Assembly: GCA_018228645.1 (NCBI GenBank)
Contig: CP073693.1
Location: 992,001 to 1,056,000, forward strand
Reading direction: 5' to 3'
Origin: Clostridiaceae bacterium Marseille-Q4143
GTDB lineage: Bacteria > Bacillota > Clostridia > Lachnospirales > Lachnospiraceae
DNA length: 64,000 nucleotides
The position numbers and the translations under genes are program-made. The notes beneath the pieces are model-generated. The model ran no database searches. It was given only the letters and a program-made list of their open reading frames with translations, and was not told the DNA's origin. Shown piece by piece: positions 34,681-42,552 of this stretch (position 1 is its first letter; each line of letters opens with the position of its first letter).

Positions 34681-35154
34681 GTGAAAAGAGGAGAGATAAC
34701 AAAAGCCCTTTCGGAAATGACAGAGAAGCTCATAAACCCATACAACGACCCTCGAATATATTGGGCGAGAGAGGTTACATTCGATTATTCGAGCAGCCAC
34801 GCCATACGGGTTGACTACATGAAGTTCAAGCCGGTAAACAACACGGTTGGAGGGATTGAAAAGGGAGACTTCTACTGTTACGAGGTAAAGTCCTCGGTTG
34901 AGGATTTCCATTCAAAGAACGGTCACAACTTCATAGGCGATTTCAATTATTACATTATGCCGGAGGAAGTTTATGCGACGGTCAGTTTGGAAATTCCATA
35001 CGCAGTAGGAGTGTATTGCCCGGACGGTTCGGAGCTTCGCTCTGTAAGAAAGGCGAAAAGAAAAGACCGAGAGCGGCCAGTATCAGAAATGCTTTTGATG
35101 ATGTTCCGCTCTGCAGCACGGGATAGGGGGCGAGGGCTGCAACATGAAGTGTAA
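34681..35154 (+). CDS. MmcB-like PD-(D/E)XK nuclease-fold protein
   Basis: A 157-residue protein from a GTG with AGGAGG upstream. The segment IRVDYMKF...[13 protein letters not shown] has the spaced D...EXK of the PD-(D/E)XK fold, and [17 protein letters not shown] matches the MmcB-like DNA-repair/nuclease family by pattern. It fits the recombination gene set around it. Cleavage activity is inferred. Confidence 0.65.
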   Translation: MKRGEITKALSEMTEKLINPYNDPRIYWAREVTFDYSSSHAIRVDYMKFKPVNNTVGGIEKGDFYCYEVKSSVEDFHSKNGHNFIGDFNYYIMPEEVYATVSLEIPYAVGVYCPDGSELRSVRKAKRKDRERPVSEMLLMMFRSAARDRGRGLQHEV

Positions 35155-35470
35155 ATTTTGTGGAGCGGAGGTAGTCGTCGGAAAAGCCTGCGATTATTGC
35201 GGCTCTGTCGCAGAATATTCATATTACGGCCAGCAGCCACCAAGTGGCCCGGACAACCAGAAACAGCCAGAAAGAGCGAAAAGACAACTGATAGACGGTA
35301 AATACACGGTTCAAAAGGGCGACAGTTTATTTGCCATATCGAGAGAATTTTACGGGAGCGGCTGGGACTATTACAAAATTGTAAGGGCAAATCGAATAAA
35401 GAACCCGGATTTAATATTTCCGGGACAGGTACTGAAAATACCAGCTCAGAACAGGAGGAGCAGAACATGA
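35144..35470 (+). CDS. Zinc ribbon-LysM protein
   Basis: A 108-residue protein. An N-terminal four-Cys ribbon ([18 protein letters not shown]) is joined to a C-terminal LysM ([46 protein letters not shown]). No signal peptide is present. The LysM is similar to that of the tail protein at 58278. LysM usually binds peptidoglycan or chitin-like sugars, or lies in the tail hub, so a fusion to a cytosolic-type zinc ribbon in the DNA-metabolism block is odd. It overlaps the previous gene by 11 bases. Confidence 0.75.
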   Translation: MKCKFCGAEVVVGKACDYCGSVAEYSYYGQQPPSGPDNQKQPERAKRQLIDGKYTVQKGDSLFAISREFYGSGWDYYKIVRANRIKNPDLIFPGQVLKIPAQNRRSRT

Positions 35471-35790
35471 ATGTAGTAATTTTAACCGGGAGGCTCACGG
35501 CTGATATTGAGCTGAGATATACGCAACAGGGAACGCCATGCACGAATTTCAACCTCGCAGTAGACAGAGCCAGCAAGGACGACACGGCGGACTTCCCGAC
35601 TATCGTTGCATGGGATAAGACGGCATTGTTTCTCAACGAGTATATGAGAAAAGGCAGCAAGATTGTTGTCCGAGGAGAAATCAGAACCAGAAACTACAAC
35701 GACAACGACGGAAAGAGCCGAAAGATAACGGAAGTTGTCGCAGACCGAGTAGAATTTGCAGACAGCAAAACTCAAGGGCCGTTTGCGTAA
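35467..35790 (+). CDS. ssb: Single-stranded DNA-binding protein
   Basis: A 107-residue SSB with an OB fold: [34 protein letters not shown] and [30 protein letters not shown]. The usual acidic C-terminal tail is absent; the protein ends SKTQGPFA, so it lacks the typical hook for host repair proteins. Start codon overlaps the previous stop (ATGA). Confidence 0.9.
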   Translation: MNVVILTGRLTADIELRYTQQGTPCTNFNLAVDRASKDDTADFPTIVAWDKTALFLNEYMRKGSKIVVRGEIRTRNYNDNDGKSRKITEVVADRVEFADSKTQGPFA

Positions 35791-35799
35791 GGAGACAGC

Positions 35800-36156
35800 A
35801 TGGATATATTAGACGTTTGTATAACCGGGATTGTTTCAGAACAGGAACTCAAGCGGGTTGTGCGTGTGACAATCGACACGGACTGCTGGGGACAGAAAGC
35901 CAGAGTAACCGGCGCATTTTTCAAGAATGACTGGGAGAAGTTCAAGCAGCGTAAGAGCTACCCGGAAACCAAAATAATTTGCGAGGAGAGCATACCGTAT
36001 TTCGAGGGACTTAGCGACGATGAATTTCACACCATGAAGTACGGAACCAAACTCAGCGAATTTTCCGACACGGAGATAGCGGAGGAATTTAACCGACGAC
36101 TGGATAGCCCATTTCATAAAATCAAATTGAAAGGGCAGGCGTACATCGGAAAGTAG
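35800..36156 (+). CDS. Phage protein of unknown function
   Basis: A 118-residue protein after ssb with GGAG before ATG. The N-terminal half looks beta-rich (DVCITGIVSEQELKRVVRVTIDTDCWG). No domain is recognised. Confidence 0.6.
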   Translation: MDILDVCITGIVSEQELKRVVRVTIDTDCWGQKARVTGAFFKNDWEKFKQRKSYPETKIICEESIPYFEGLSDDEFHTMKYGTKLSEFSDTEIAEEFNRRLDSPFHKIKLKGQAYIGK

Positions 36157-36167
36157 GGAGGAAAGAC

Positions 36168-36542
36168 ATGGTATCAGTAAAGGATTTCAAACCGGGCCAG
36201 ACAGCCTACATCTTAACCAGAAAGAGAGGCAGAACGCAGGAGCATTTTGTTTCACAGTGCATTGTTGTATCGGTTGGCAGAAAGTATGTAAAGACAGCGA
36301 AACAGGAAAGTGACAGTATCACATCGGATTTTTACAATTTGAGAGGCGACGACGATTACCTCAGTGAGACCGACTATTACAACACCGGGCGCAGATTGTT
36401 TCCAACACAGCAGGCAGCTATCGAGGATATTGAAAAAGATATGCTGAAAGACTGGATTTCAAAAGCAACCCAGCATTCAAGTATGGAAAAGTACACGGTA
36501 CAGCAGCTCAGAGAGGTTAAGAAGATTTTGGAGGCAAAATAA
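36168..36542 (+). CDS. Phage protein with SH3-like start
   Basis: A 124-residue protein with GGGAGG before ATG. The start (MVSVKDFKPGQTAYILTRKRGRTQEHFVSQCIVVSVGRKYVKTA) resembles small beta-barrels often found in phages; the second half is helical. No function known. Confidence 0.6.
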   Translation: MVSVKDFKPGQTAYILTRKRGRTQEHFVSQCIVVSVGRKYVKTAKQESDSITSDFYNLRGDDDYLSETDYYNTGRRLFPTQQAAIEDIEKDMLKDWISKATQHSSMEKYTVQQLREVKKILEAK

Positions 36543-36543
36543 A

Positions 36544-36783
36544 ATGGATTGGAAGAGAAACGAGGCTCGTATATCGAGCTGCAAACTCCATTCATTCGAC
36601 TACAAGGGAGCGATTGAGCGGGAGAGAGAAATACAGGAGAAATTCGGCGTGATTGTTCCAATGCTGCCTATGGCGATTAGATGTCGTTGTAAGAATTGCG
36701 GCGGAACAATGTCACTGATGTACGCAATGCCGTACATGGAGGCGTTAAAACACGTTAAGGAGCAGGAGGAGAAACATGAGTAA
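36544..36783 (+). CDS. Small phage protein with Cys pair pattern
   Basis: A 79-residue protein starting two bases after the previous stop. CRCKNCGG suggests a partial zinc site. It overlaps the next gene by eight bases. Not recognised. Confidence 0.55.
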   Translation: MDWKRNEARISSCKLHSFDYKGAIEREREIQEKFGVIVPMLPMAIRCRCKNCGGTMSLMYAMPYMEALKHVKEQEEKHE

Positions 36784-37072
36784 AAAGAGAAACAGAACAG
36801 CAGAGGAAAAGGCAATCCACGAGGAAGCGGTACGCCTTAGAAAAATGACCGACAGGCAGCTCGTAGAGGAGTTTCATAGAGCGGCGGAGCCGGAGGTAAG
36901 CCTCTCGTCCTCTCACGAGGCGCAGGACGAGCCGGAAACAGCAGACCCTAACGAGAATACATCGGCAATAGAAAAGCTGCTCTCTGCGCTTTCAGACGGT
37001 GAGTGCAAGGGTATTAAGGGAGCGACAGCCTACAAGATTACGCAGTTTGCGACGGAAAAGGGGCTGATTTAA
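36776..37072 (+). CDS. Charged phage protein of unknown function
   Basis: A 98-residue protein, basic at the start and acidic in the middle, with a helical C terminus (ALSDGECKGIKGATAYKITQFATEKGLI). GGAGGAG precedes ATG. It overlaps recU by one base. Confidence 0.55.
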   Translation: MSKKRNRTAEEKAIHEEAVRLRKMTDRQLVEEFHRAAEPEVSLSSSHEAQDEPETADPNENTSAIEKLLSALSDGECKGIKGATAYKITQFATEKGLI

Positions 37073-37578
37073 TGGACGATAGACACTACAAAGCGGTTAT
37101 GACCGGAAGGAGAAGCAGGGTGGCCGGGGAATATTGGGAGAATATGCTGGAAGCAGCTTGCAGGCACTACCGCCTCCATGAACAAGCAGAAATCACAAAG
37201 ACCCCAGAGCCGATGAAGCCATTAGGCAGACCAAACAGCAGAGGCCAGTTCCTCGCCTGCTACACCAAACAGGCGCAGCCAGATTACAAAGGAACCCTCA
37301 AGGGCGGAAAAGCTATCGTATTCGAGGCCAAGCACACGGACGGCGACAGAATGCAGCGCAGCGTGATAAGCGAGGAGCAGGAAAAGCAGCTCAACCGACA
37401 TGAGAAACTGGGAGCGGAGTGCTTCGTTATGGTTTCCTTTGGGTTTGAGCAGTATTTCAAGATACCGTGGGCGGTTTTTAGAGACATGAAAGACCACTAC
37501 GGCAGGAAGTACATAACGCCGGAGGACGTACAGGAGTACAAAATCCGCTATGTGGGCGGTGTGCTTCAATTTTTGTAA
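37072..37578 (+). CDS. recU: RecU-like Holliday junction resolvase
   Basis: A 168-residue protein of the RecU PD-(D/E)XK family: RVAGEYWENMLEAACRHYR, AEITKTPEPMKPL, PDYKGTLKGGKAIVFEAKHTDGDR (the D...EAK catalytic core) and ISEEQEKQLNRHEKLGAECFVMVSF. It would resolve phage recombination or replication junctions before packaging. The start overlaps the previous stop by one base. Confidence 0.88.
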   Translation: MDDRHYKAVMTGRRSRVAGEYWENMLEAACRHYRLHEQAEITKTPEPMKPLGRPNSRGQFLACYTKQAQPDYKGTLKGGKAIVFEAKHTDGDRMQRSVISEEQEKQLNRHEKLGAECFVMVSFGFEQYFKIPWAVFRDMKDHYGRKYITPEDVQEYKIRYVGGVLQFL

Positions 37579-37629
37579 CAGAAAACAGGGAGGCGAACTC
37601 CCGGAGAAAATAAAAGGAGGGAGCTATCC

Positions 37630-38283
37630 ATGAAGAAGAAAACAGAGATACAGGCACTCATTGAAGCCGCTGTAATGGCGACAACAGAAGCCTGCATGAA
37701 AGGCATTGACGAGAAGCTGCAGGCAGCGGTAAACCTCGGAGTGACAATCGGGGCCGCCGCCGGAGCAGAGGTCGGAGCAGCAGCGGCGGTAAAGGCCGTG
37801 GAGAGAGAAAAGCAGAAATTCAGAAAGCAGCAGTACGATTATAAGTACCACAACACGAAACTGCTGTTGAGAAATTACCGCCGTCTCAATGAGTATTACA
37901 AAAACGCCGTATTCAGTACCGACGGCGCAGAGGAAGCGGACGAGAATTTTGAGGAAATCATGCAGAACATGGGCCGCCCGGCAGACAAGGAGATATTCGT
38001 AGAGAGTATTCAGAAGAATTATATCGCCACCAGAATTATTATGACCCATGTAAATAAAATGCTGGAATGTTACAAGATTATGTGCGAGCGTTCCAGCAGG
38101 GCCGACGACGCAAGACACTGGCGAGTGTTGGAGAGCCTTTATATCGCAGAGGACTACACCACAGCGGAGGAGATTGCGAAGCAGGAGCAAATCGACAGGA
38201 GAACCGTGTACCGTGATGTGGATATTTGCGCAGCGGATATGACAGCCCTTTTATTCGGAATTGGCGGTATAGACCGCTTTTGA
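37630..38283 (+). CDS. ArpU/RinA-type late gene regulator (putative)
   Basis: A 217-residue helical protein. The C-terminal part (ARHWRVLESLYIAEDYTTAEEIAKQEQIDRRTVYRDVDICAADMTALLFG) is a sigma-region-4-like helix-turn-helix as in ArpU/RinA/LmaC phage activators. The N-terminal half is Ala- and Glu-rich. It lies 25 bases before the late promoter, the usual place for this regulator. GGAGGG precedes ATG. Confidence 0.7.
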   Translation: MKKKTEIQALIEAAVMATTEACMKGIDEKLQAAVNLGVTIGAAAGAEVGAAAAVKAVEREKQKFRKQQYDYKYHNTKLLLRNYRRLNEYYKNAVFSTDGAEEADENFEEIMQNMGRPADKEIFVESIQKNYIATRIIMTHVNKMLECYKIMCERSSRADDARHWRVLESLYIAEDYTTAEEIAKQEQIDRRTVYRDVDICAADMTALLFGIGGIDRF

Positions 38284-38307
38284 GAGGTGAATGTCACAAA
38301 GCTGTCA

Positions 38308-38337
38308 TTGACGCTCCATAACGAAATATGCTATCAT
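38308..38337 (+). promoter_or_regulatory. Late-region promoter
   Basis: TTGACG (38308-38313), an 18-base spacer and TATCAT (38332-38337), immediately after the ArpU-like gene and before the packaging genes. The -35 box is good and the -10 box fair, so it may need the activator. Confidence 0.65.
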
Positions 38338-38364
38338 TATCGAGTTAAAGTACGAACAAATATA

Positions 38365-38408
38365 AATGCGCAGTTTGGCGGAGTTATCCACAGGCTGTGC
38401 ATTTTTTT
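38365..38408 (+). terminator. Leader terminator/attenuator before the packaging genes
   Basis: AATGCGCAG (38365-38373) pairs with CTGTGCATT (38395-38403) with one G-T pair, followed by seven T. It lies between the late promoter and the first ParB-like gene. The loop contains one arm of a second possible hairpin (38384-38392 with 38408-38416), so the two structures exclude each other. Confidence 0.5.
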
Positions 38409-38416
38409 GTGGATAA
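38384..38416. promoter_or_regulatory. Pair of inverted perfect DnaA-box sequences
   Basis: TTATCCACA at 38384-38392 and its complement TGTGGATAA at 38408-38416, 15 bases apart. Both equal the DnaA box consensus. They may bind host DnaA, or form an antiterminator hairpin in RNA. Confidence 0.55.
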
Positions 38417-38433
38417 ATGACCCAAAACGGGAC
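38416..38433 (+). repeat. 18-base motif shared with the early region (copy 2)
   Basis: AATGACCCAAAACGGGAC, 16 of 18 bases identical to 21515-21532. It lies directly after the DnaA-box pair and before the ribosome site of the first ParB-like gene. Confidence 0.5.
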
Positions 38434-38449
38434 GGAAAGGAGTGAGAGC

Positions 38450-39040
38450 GTGAATATAAGGACGCTAAAAGCAACAGAATTAAAGGCAGCAGCGTACAAT
38501 CCGAGAAAGGATTTACAGCCGGAGGACGCAGAGTACCAGAAGCTCCGCCGTTCCATTGAGGAGTTCGGCTATGTAGAGCCTATTATCTGGAATGAAAGAA
38601 CAGGAACCGTCGTCGGAGGCCACCAGAGGCTCAAAGTTCTGCTCGAACAGGGAGTAGAGGAAATCGAGTGCGTAGTGGTAGACCTCGAAGAAAAGGACGA
38701 GAAAATCCTCAATGTGCTGCTCAACAAGGTAAAGGGACGCTGGGACATTGGAAAGCTGACAGACCTTTTGCAGGAGCTTGAGGAAACCGGGGACTTAGAG
38801 CTGACTGGCTATGAGGACTGGGAGCTGCAGGGGCTACTCATGCAGTACGACCACATTAAAGACCTCATGGAGGAAGATTTTTCAGACTACGGGGACGACA
38901 AGGAGCGCAGTACCTTTGTTATGACGTTCAGCCTCCCGGCAGGCGCAAGGGAAACCGTAGAAAACTATGTCAAGAACACCGCCAATGCGAAAGAGGAGCT
39001 TGCAACGGCGATTATCAACAAGGTAAAGGAGGGTGCGTAA
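38450..39040 (+). CDS. ParB-like protein 1
   Basis: A 196-residue protein from a GTG with AAAGGAG upstream. Residues 1-90 are a ParB N-terminal (ParB/Srx) domain: YNPRKDL, LRRSIEEFGYVEPIIWNERTGTVVGGHQRLKVLLEQG. The GGHQR box corresponds to the nucleotide-binding GERR-like box. The C-terminal part is acidic and helical. In the family this fold binds CTP or ATP, and phage copies often stand beside DNA-modifying enzymes or terminase. No ParA is nearby, so plasmid-type partition is unlikely. Confidence 0.85.
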   Translation: MNIRTLKATELKAAAYNPRKDLQPEDAEYQKLRRSIEEFGYVEPIIWNERTGTVVGGHQRLKVLLEQGVEEIECVVVDLEEKDEKILNVLLNKVKGRWDIGKLTDLLQELEETGDLELTGYEDWELQGLLMQYDHIKDLMEEDFSDYGDDKERSTFVMTFSLPAGARETVENYVKNTANAKEELATAIINKVKEGA

Positions 39041-39609
39041 TGCAGATTGTAAGAAAAAAGATTTCCGACATGGAAAGAGCGACGTACAACCCTCGTATCG
39101 ACCTTATCCCCGGAGACATGGAGTACGAGAACCTGCGCAGGAGTGTTAAGACCTACGGCATGATTATCCCGGTAATCTGGAATGAGAGGACGAACCGGGT
39201 AGTAGGCGGCCACCAGCGATTGACCGTGCTTGAGAATGAGGGAGAAACAGAGGTAGACGTATCTGTGGTTGACCTCGACGAGACGCAGGAACGCCAGCTC
39301 AACGTCGCACTGAACAAAGTAGAGGGCGGCTGGGACAATGAGAAACTGGCGGAGCTGCTTACAGAGCTGGGAGAGGAAGCGACCCTCACGGGATTTACGC
39401 AGCAGGAAATTGACAGCCTCACAAATGACATTGACGGTCTTATCGACGGAGATACCGTGGACGAGGAGCTGAAAAGCATTGAGGAGCTGTTTAACATCAG
39501 CCTCACATTCGACAAGGCAGACCAAGCAGACCTCAAAGCCTATGTGAAAGACTTCGGCAAAGAGGCACTTGTGGAGCTGATTATTCAGAAAGCAAAGGGG
39601 GAAATTTAG
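39040..39609 (+). CDS. ParB-like protein 2 (paralogue of the preceding gene)
   Basis: A 189-residue ParB/Srx-domain protein, clearly related to its neighbour: YNPRIDLIPGDMEYENLRRSVKTYGMIIPVIWNERTNRVVGGHQRLTVLENEG, and shared later segments (NVALNKVEGGWDNEKL versus NVLLNKVKGRWDIGKL). The C-terminal ends also match, with a thin alpha/beta domain (LTFDKADQADLKAYVKDFGKEALVELIIQKAKGE). A tandem duplication is the simplest origin; the pair could form a heterodimer. The start overlaps the previous stop by one base. Confidence 0.85.
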   Translation: MQIVRKKISDMERATYNPRIDLIPGDMEYENLRRSVKTYGMIIPVIWNERTNRVVGGHQRLTVLENEGETEVDVSVVDLDETQERQLNVALNKVEGGWDNEKLAELLTELGEEATLTGFTQQEIDSLTNDIDGLIDGDTVDEELKSIEELFNISLTFDKADQADLKAYVKDFGKEALVELIIQKAKGEI

Positions 39610-39610
39610 C

Positions 39611-40630
39611 ATGGGTTGTAAATGCGGAACACAGGTTATTTTATGCAATCTCCCGGTACGCTTCGACACCTACAAAGGGTGCAGCCACGGGTGTAAATAC
39701 TGCTTCGTGCAGAAAAAGGCGAATATCGCCAAAATCCAGAGGGACGAGACCGTAGAGGCCCTGCGCTCTTTTATTGAGGGCAAGAGAGGTCGAGAGACGG
39801 CATGGTGCGACTGGAATATTCCTATCCATTGGGGCGGAATGAGCGACCCATTCCAGCCGATTGAAAAGAACATCAGAGCCAGCTACGAGTGTTTGAAACT
39901 GCTGGCAGAGACGCAGTACCCATTCGTCGTGAGTACAAAGGGCAGGCTCGCAGCGGAGCCGGAATACCTTGACCTGCTGGCGAAATGCAACTGCGTGGTG
40001 CAGGTTTCTATGGTATGCAGCAAATACGACCAACTGGAACCCGGAACGCCGCCGTATGAGGAGCGTTTGAAAATGGTCGAGACCCTTGCCGGACGGGTGC
40101 AGAGGGTTATTGTCAGAATACAGCCGTATATGCCGGAAGTTTTCAGAGACGTTATGAAGAACATTCCGAGACTGGCAGCCGCAGGCGTTTACGGCATTGT
40201 CGTTGAGGGCATGAAGTTCTACAAGGGCAAGAAAGGCATGGTGAAAATCGGCGGAGACAACTGTTACCCGTTGAGCGTCCTTAGACCGCAGTTCGAGAGC
40301 ATTCGAGCAGAGGCGCACCGACACGGGTTGAAGTTTTACGCCGGAGAGAACCGCCTAAGAGCAATGGGCGACAGTATGTGTTGTTGCGGCATTGACGGCC
40401 TTGAGGGATTTAAGGGCAACGACTACAACCTCTGTATGCTTCTGAACGGGAAGAACCCGGAGCCAACCGAGACCATGAAGCAAATCGGGACAGGTGGGTG
40501 CTTCCAGAGCCTTAACCAGATTGCCGGTATCAACAAGAAAATCAATAGCCAGTCTTTCTACGGCCTCATGCAGGAGGAACTTGGAAACAAGACGGACTAT
40601 TATAAACGGCTCTTTGGCTTAGAAGAATAG
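39611..40630 (+). CDS. Radical SAM protein of unknown reaction (phage-encoded)
   Basis: A 339-residue radical SAM protein. The cluster motif is Cys24-Cys28-Cys31 (GCSHGCKYC), in the CX3CX2C spacing of the SPL/Rv2578c-like group. Also conserved-looking are GGMSDPFQPIE, VSTKGRL and VQVSMVCSKYDQLEPGTPPYEERLKM, the layout of DNA-repair-like and DUF5131-like radical SAM proteins. Further Cys near the N terminus (CKCG) and at DSMCCCGIDG could hold a second cluster. It starts two bases after the second ParB-like gene and precedes the terminase. A nucleic-acid substrate is suggested only by context. Confidence 0.8.
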   Translation: MGCKCGTQVILCNLPVRFDTYKGCSHGCKYCFVQKKANIAKIQRDETVEALRSFIEGKRGRETAWCDWNIPIHWGGMSDPFQPIEKNIRASYECLKLLAETQYPFVVSTKGRLAAEPEYLDLLAKCNCVVQVSMVCSKYDQLEPGTPPYEERLKMVETLAGRVQRVIVRIQPYMPEVFRDVMKNIPRLAAAGVYGIVVEGMKFYKGKKGMVKIGGDNCYPLSVLRPQFESIRAEAHRHGLKFYAGENRLRAMGDSMCCCGIDGLEGFKGNDYNLCMLLNGKNPEPTETMKQIGTGGCFQSLNQIAGINKKINSQSFYGLMQEELGNKTDYYKRLFGLEE

Positions 40631-40655
40631 GCTGCCAGTAAAGGAGAGGAGGACA

Positions 40656-41153
40656 ATGCCAAAATGGACTGATAAGCCGTGGGAACGTCAAAAGGGCGAA
40701 AGCGAAAAGGCATTTGAGGCATTCGTTACTTACCGGGATATGGGAGAAAAGCGGACGCTGACAGCCGTTGCGGAAAAGTTGCAAAAAAGTGGTACTTTAA
40801 TTCGACGTTGGAAAAACACATGGGACTGGGCGGAGCGTGTCCGAGCCTATGACAATGAGCTGGAAAAAGAGGCTCACACCAAAGCCGTAAAAGACCGCAA
40901 AGCAATGGTAGACCGCCATATCGGGATAGCAATGCAACTCCAAAAGAAAGCCCTTGAAGCGTTGGGACACTTATCAGCCGAGGAAATGTCCGCCAAAGAC
41001 ATTAAGGAATTTATCAAAATGGCAACAGACCTCGAAAGGCTCAACAGAACATTGGAGGAGGACAGCACACAGGAGAGCAGCAACTCCGACACGCTTGCTG
41101 ACAGTATTATAGCGGCATACAAGAAGCGAAAGGAGGCGGAGGACGATGCTTGA
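40656..41153 (+). CDS. Terminase small subunit
   Basis: A 165-residue protein with a helix-turn-helix-like start (YRDMGEKRTLTAVAEKLQKSGTLIRRWKNTWDWAERVRAYDN), the pattern of phage small terminases that recognise the packaging site. The rest is helical and suited to ring assembly. It overlaps the large subunit gene by eight bases. AGGAGG precedes ATG. Confidence 0.88.
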   Translation: MPKWTDKPWERQKGESEKAFEAFVTYRDMGEKRTLTAVAEKLQKSGTLIRRWKNTWDWAERVRAYDNELEKEAHTKAVKDRKAMVDRHIGIAMQLQKKALEALGHLSAEEMSAKDIKEFIKMATDLERLNRTLEEDSTQESSNSDTLADSIIAAYKKRKEAEDDA

Positions 41154-42552
41154 CAGCGAGGCTATTTTGTATTATGCCGACCACCCGGTAGAGTTTGTCG
41201 AGGACGTTATCGGGGCGAAACCCGACGCACAACAAGCAAAGATACTCCGCAGCGTTGGAAAGAACCAGCTCACAACCGTAAGAAGCGGCCACGGCGTAGG
41301 AAAAAGTACGGTTGAAGCGTGGGTGGTTATTTGGTTTATGGTTACGAGGCCATTCCCGAAGATACCATGCACAGCACCGACGCAGCACCAGTTATTCGAT
41401 ATTCTTTGGGCGGAGGTCAGCAAGTGGTTGAGGCACAACAAAGCCCTATCCAATGAGCTGATATGGACAAAGGAAAAGGTCTACATGAGAGGCTACCCGG
41501 AGGAATGGTTCGCAGTAGCCCGAACAGCCAGCAAGCCGGACGCTCTGCAAGGATTTCATGCAGACGACGTTCTGTATATCATAGACGAGGCCAGCGGCGT
41601 AGACGACAGTATATTTGAGCCGGTACTCGGTGCGTTGTCAACACCGGGCGCAAGGCTTTTGATGTGTGGGAACCCGACGCAGTTGTCGGGCTTCTTTTAT
41701 GAGAGCCACACAAAGAACAGAGCGAGCTATGCGGCGTTCCACATCGACGGACGAAACAGCAGCAGAGTATCGCAGGATTTTGTTCAGACAATCATCAATA
41801 TGTACGGGGAGGACAGCGACGTATTCCGAGTGCGAGTGGCCGGAGAGTTCCCATTGCAGGAGGACGACATTTATATTCCACTTTCACTCGTAGAAAATTC
41901 CATTATGACGGAGTTTTCTCCCCGAAAACACCCGGATTTGGTTCATATCGGGTGCGACGTTGCCCGTTTCGGAGACGATAAGACAGTAATCGGCTACAAG
42001 GTCGATGAAAAAGTCACGTTCTACAAGAAACGGCAGGGACAGGACACCATGAAAACGGCGGACGACATCGTTATGCTTGGGGAGGAGCTGGTGCAGCGAT
42101 ACAAGCTGACAGACCCTATCCCGGTGAAGATAGACGACGGCGGCGTTGGTGGTGGCGTGGTAGACCGCTTGCGCCAGATAAAGAGGCACAACCCGGAGCG
42201 GTTCTGGTGGCTTGAGGTTTACCCGGTCAAGTTCGGCCAGAGGATAAAGCACAAGTATTTCCATGACAGCACCACATTTATGATGTCCGTCGTAAAGAAG
42301 CTGTTGCAGTCCTATGACGACGACGGCAGCAGGAAGCCGGTAGAACTGATATTGCCGGACGACAACGACCTCGTAGCGCAGCTTTCTGGCAGGAAGTATG
42401 AGCTGACAGAGGCCAGCAAGATAAAAATTGAGAGTAAGGACGCAGTTAAAAAGCGAGGGCAGCCAAGCCCGGACGAGGCCGACTGCGTTCTTCTTTTATG
42501 TTTACCAGTGAAGCCACCAAAAAAGAACAGGGAGGTGAGAAAACATGGCTAA
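41146..42552 (+). CDS. Terminase large subunit
   Basis: A 468-residue packaging motor and headful/site nuclease. Walker A is RSGHGVGKST (residues 46-55), Walker B VLYIIDEASG lies near 143-150, and the coupling-type segment LMCGNP follows. The RNase H-like nuclease half has the acids in HIGCDVARFGDDKT near residue 270 and IDDGGVGGGVVDRL. Length and motif spacing are normal. It overlaps both neighbours by eight bases. Confidence 0.95.
   Translation: MLDSEAILYYADHPVEFVEDVIGAKPDAQQAKILRSVGKNQLTTVRSGHGVGKSTVEAWVVIWFMVTRPFPKIPCTAPTQHQLFDILWAEVSKWLRHNKALSNELIWTKEKVYMRGYPEEWFAVARTASKPDALQGFHADDVLYIIDEASGVDDSIFEPVLGALSTPGARLLMCGNPTQLSGFFYESHTKNRASYAAFHIDGRNSSRVSQDFVQTIINMYGEDSDVFRVRVAGEFPLQEDDIYIPLSLVENSIMTEFSPRKHPDLVHIGCDVARFGDDKTVIGYKVDEKVTFYKKRQGQDTMKTADDIVMLGEELVQRYKLTDPIPVKIDDGGVGGGVVDRLRQIKRHNPERFWWLEVYPVKFGQRIKHKYFHDSTTFMMSVVKKLLQSYDDDGSRKPVELILPDDNDLVAQLSGRKYELTEASKIKIESKDAVKKRGQPSPDEADCVLLLCLPVKPPKKNREVRKHG

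Noticed and set aside
38450..39609. Plasmid-type ParAB partition system
   Set aside because: Both proteins are ParB-like but no ParA ATPase or centromere repeat array is nearby; the setting is packaging genes of an integrated phage.
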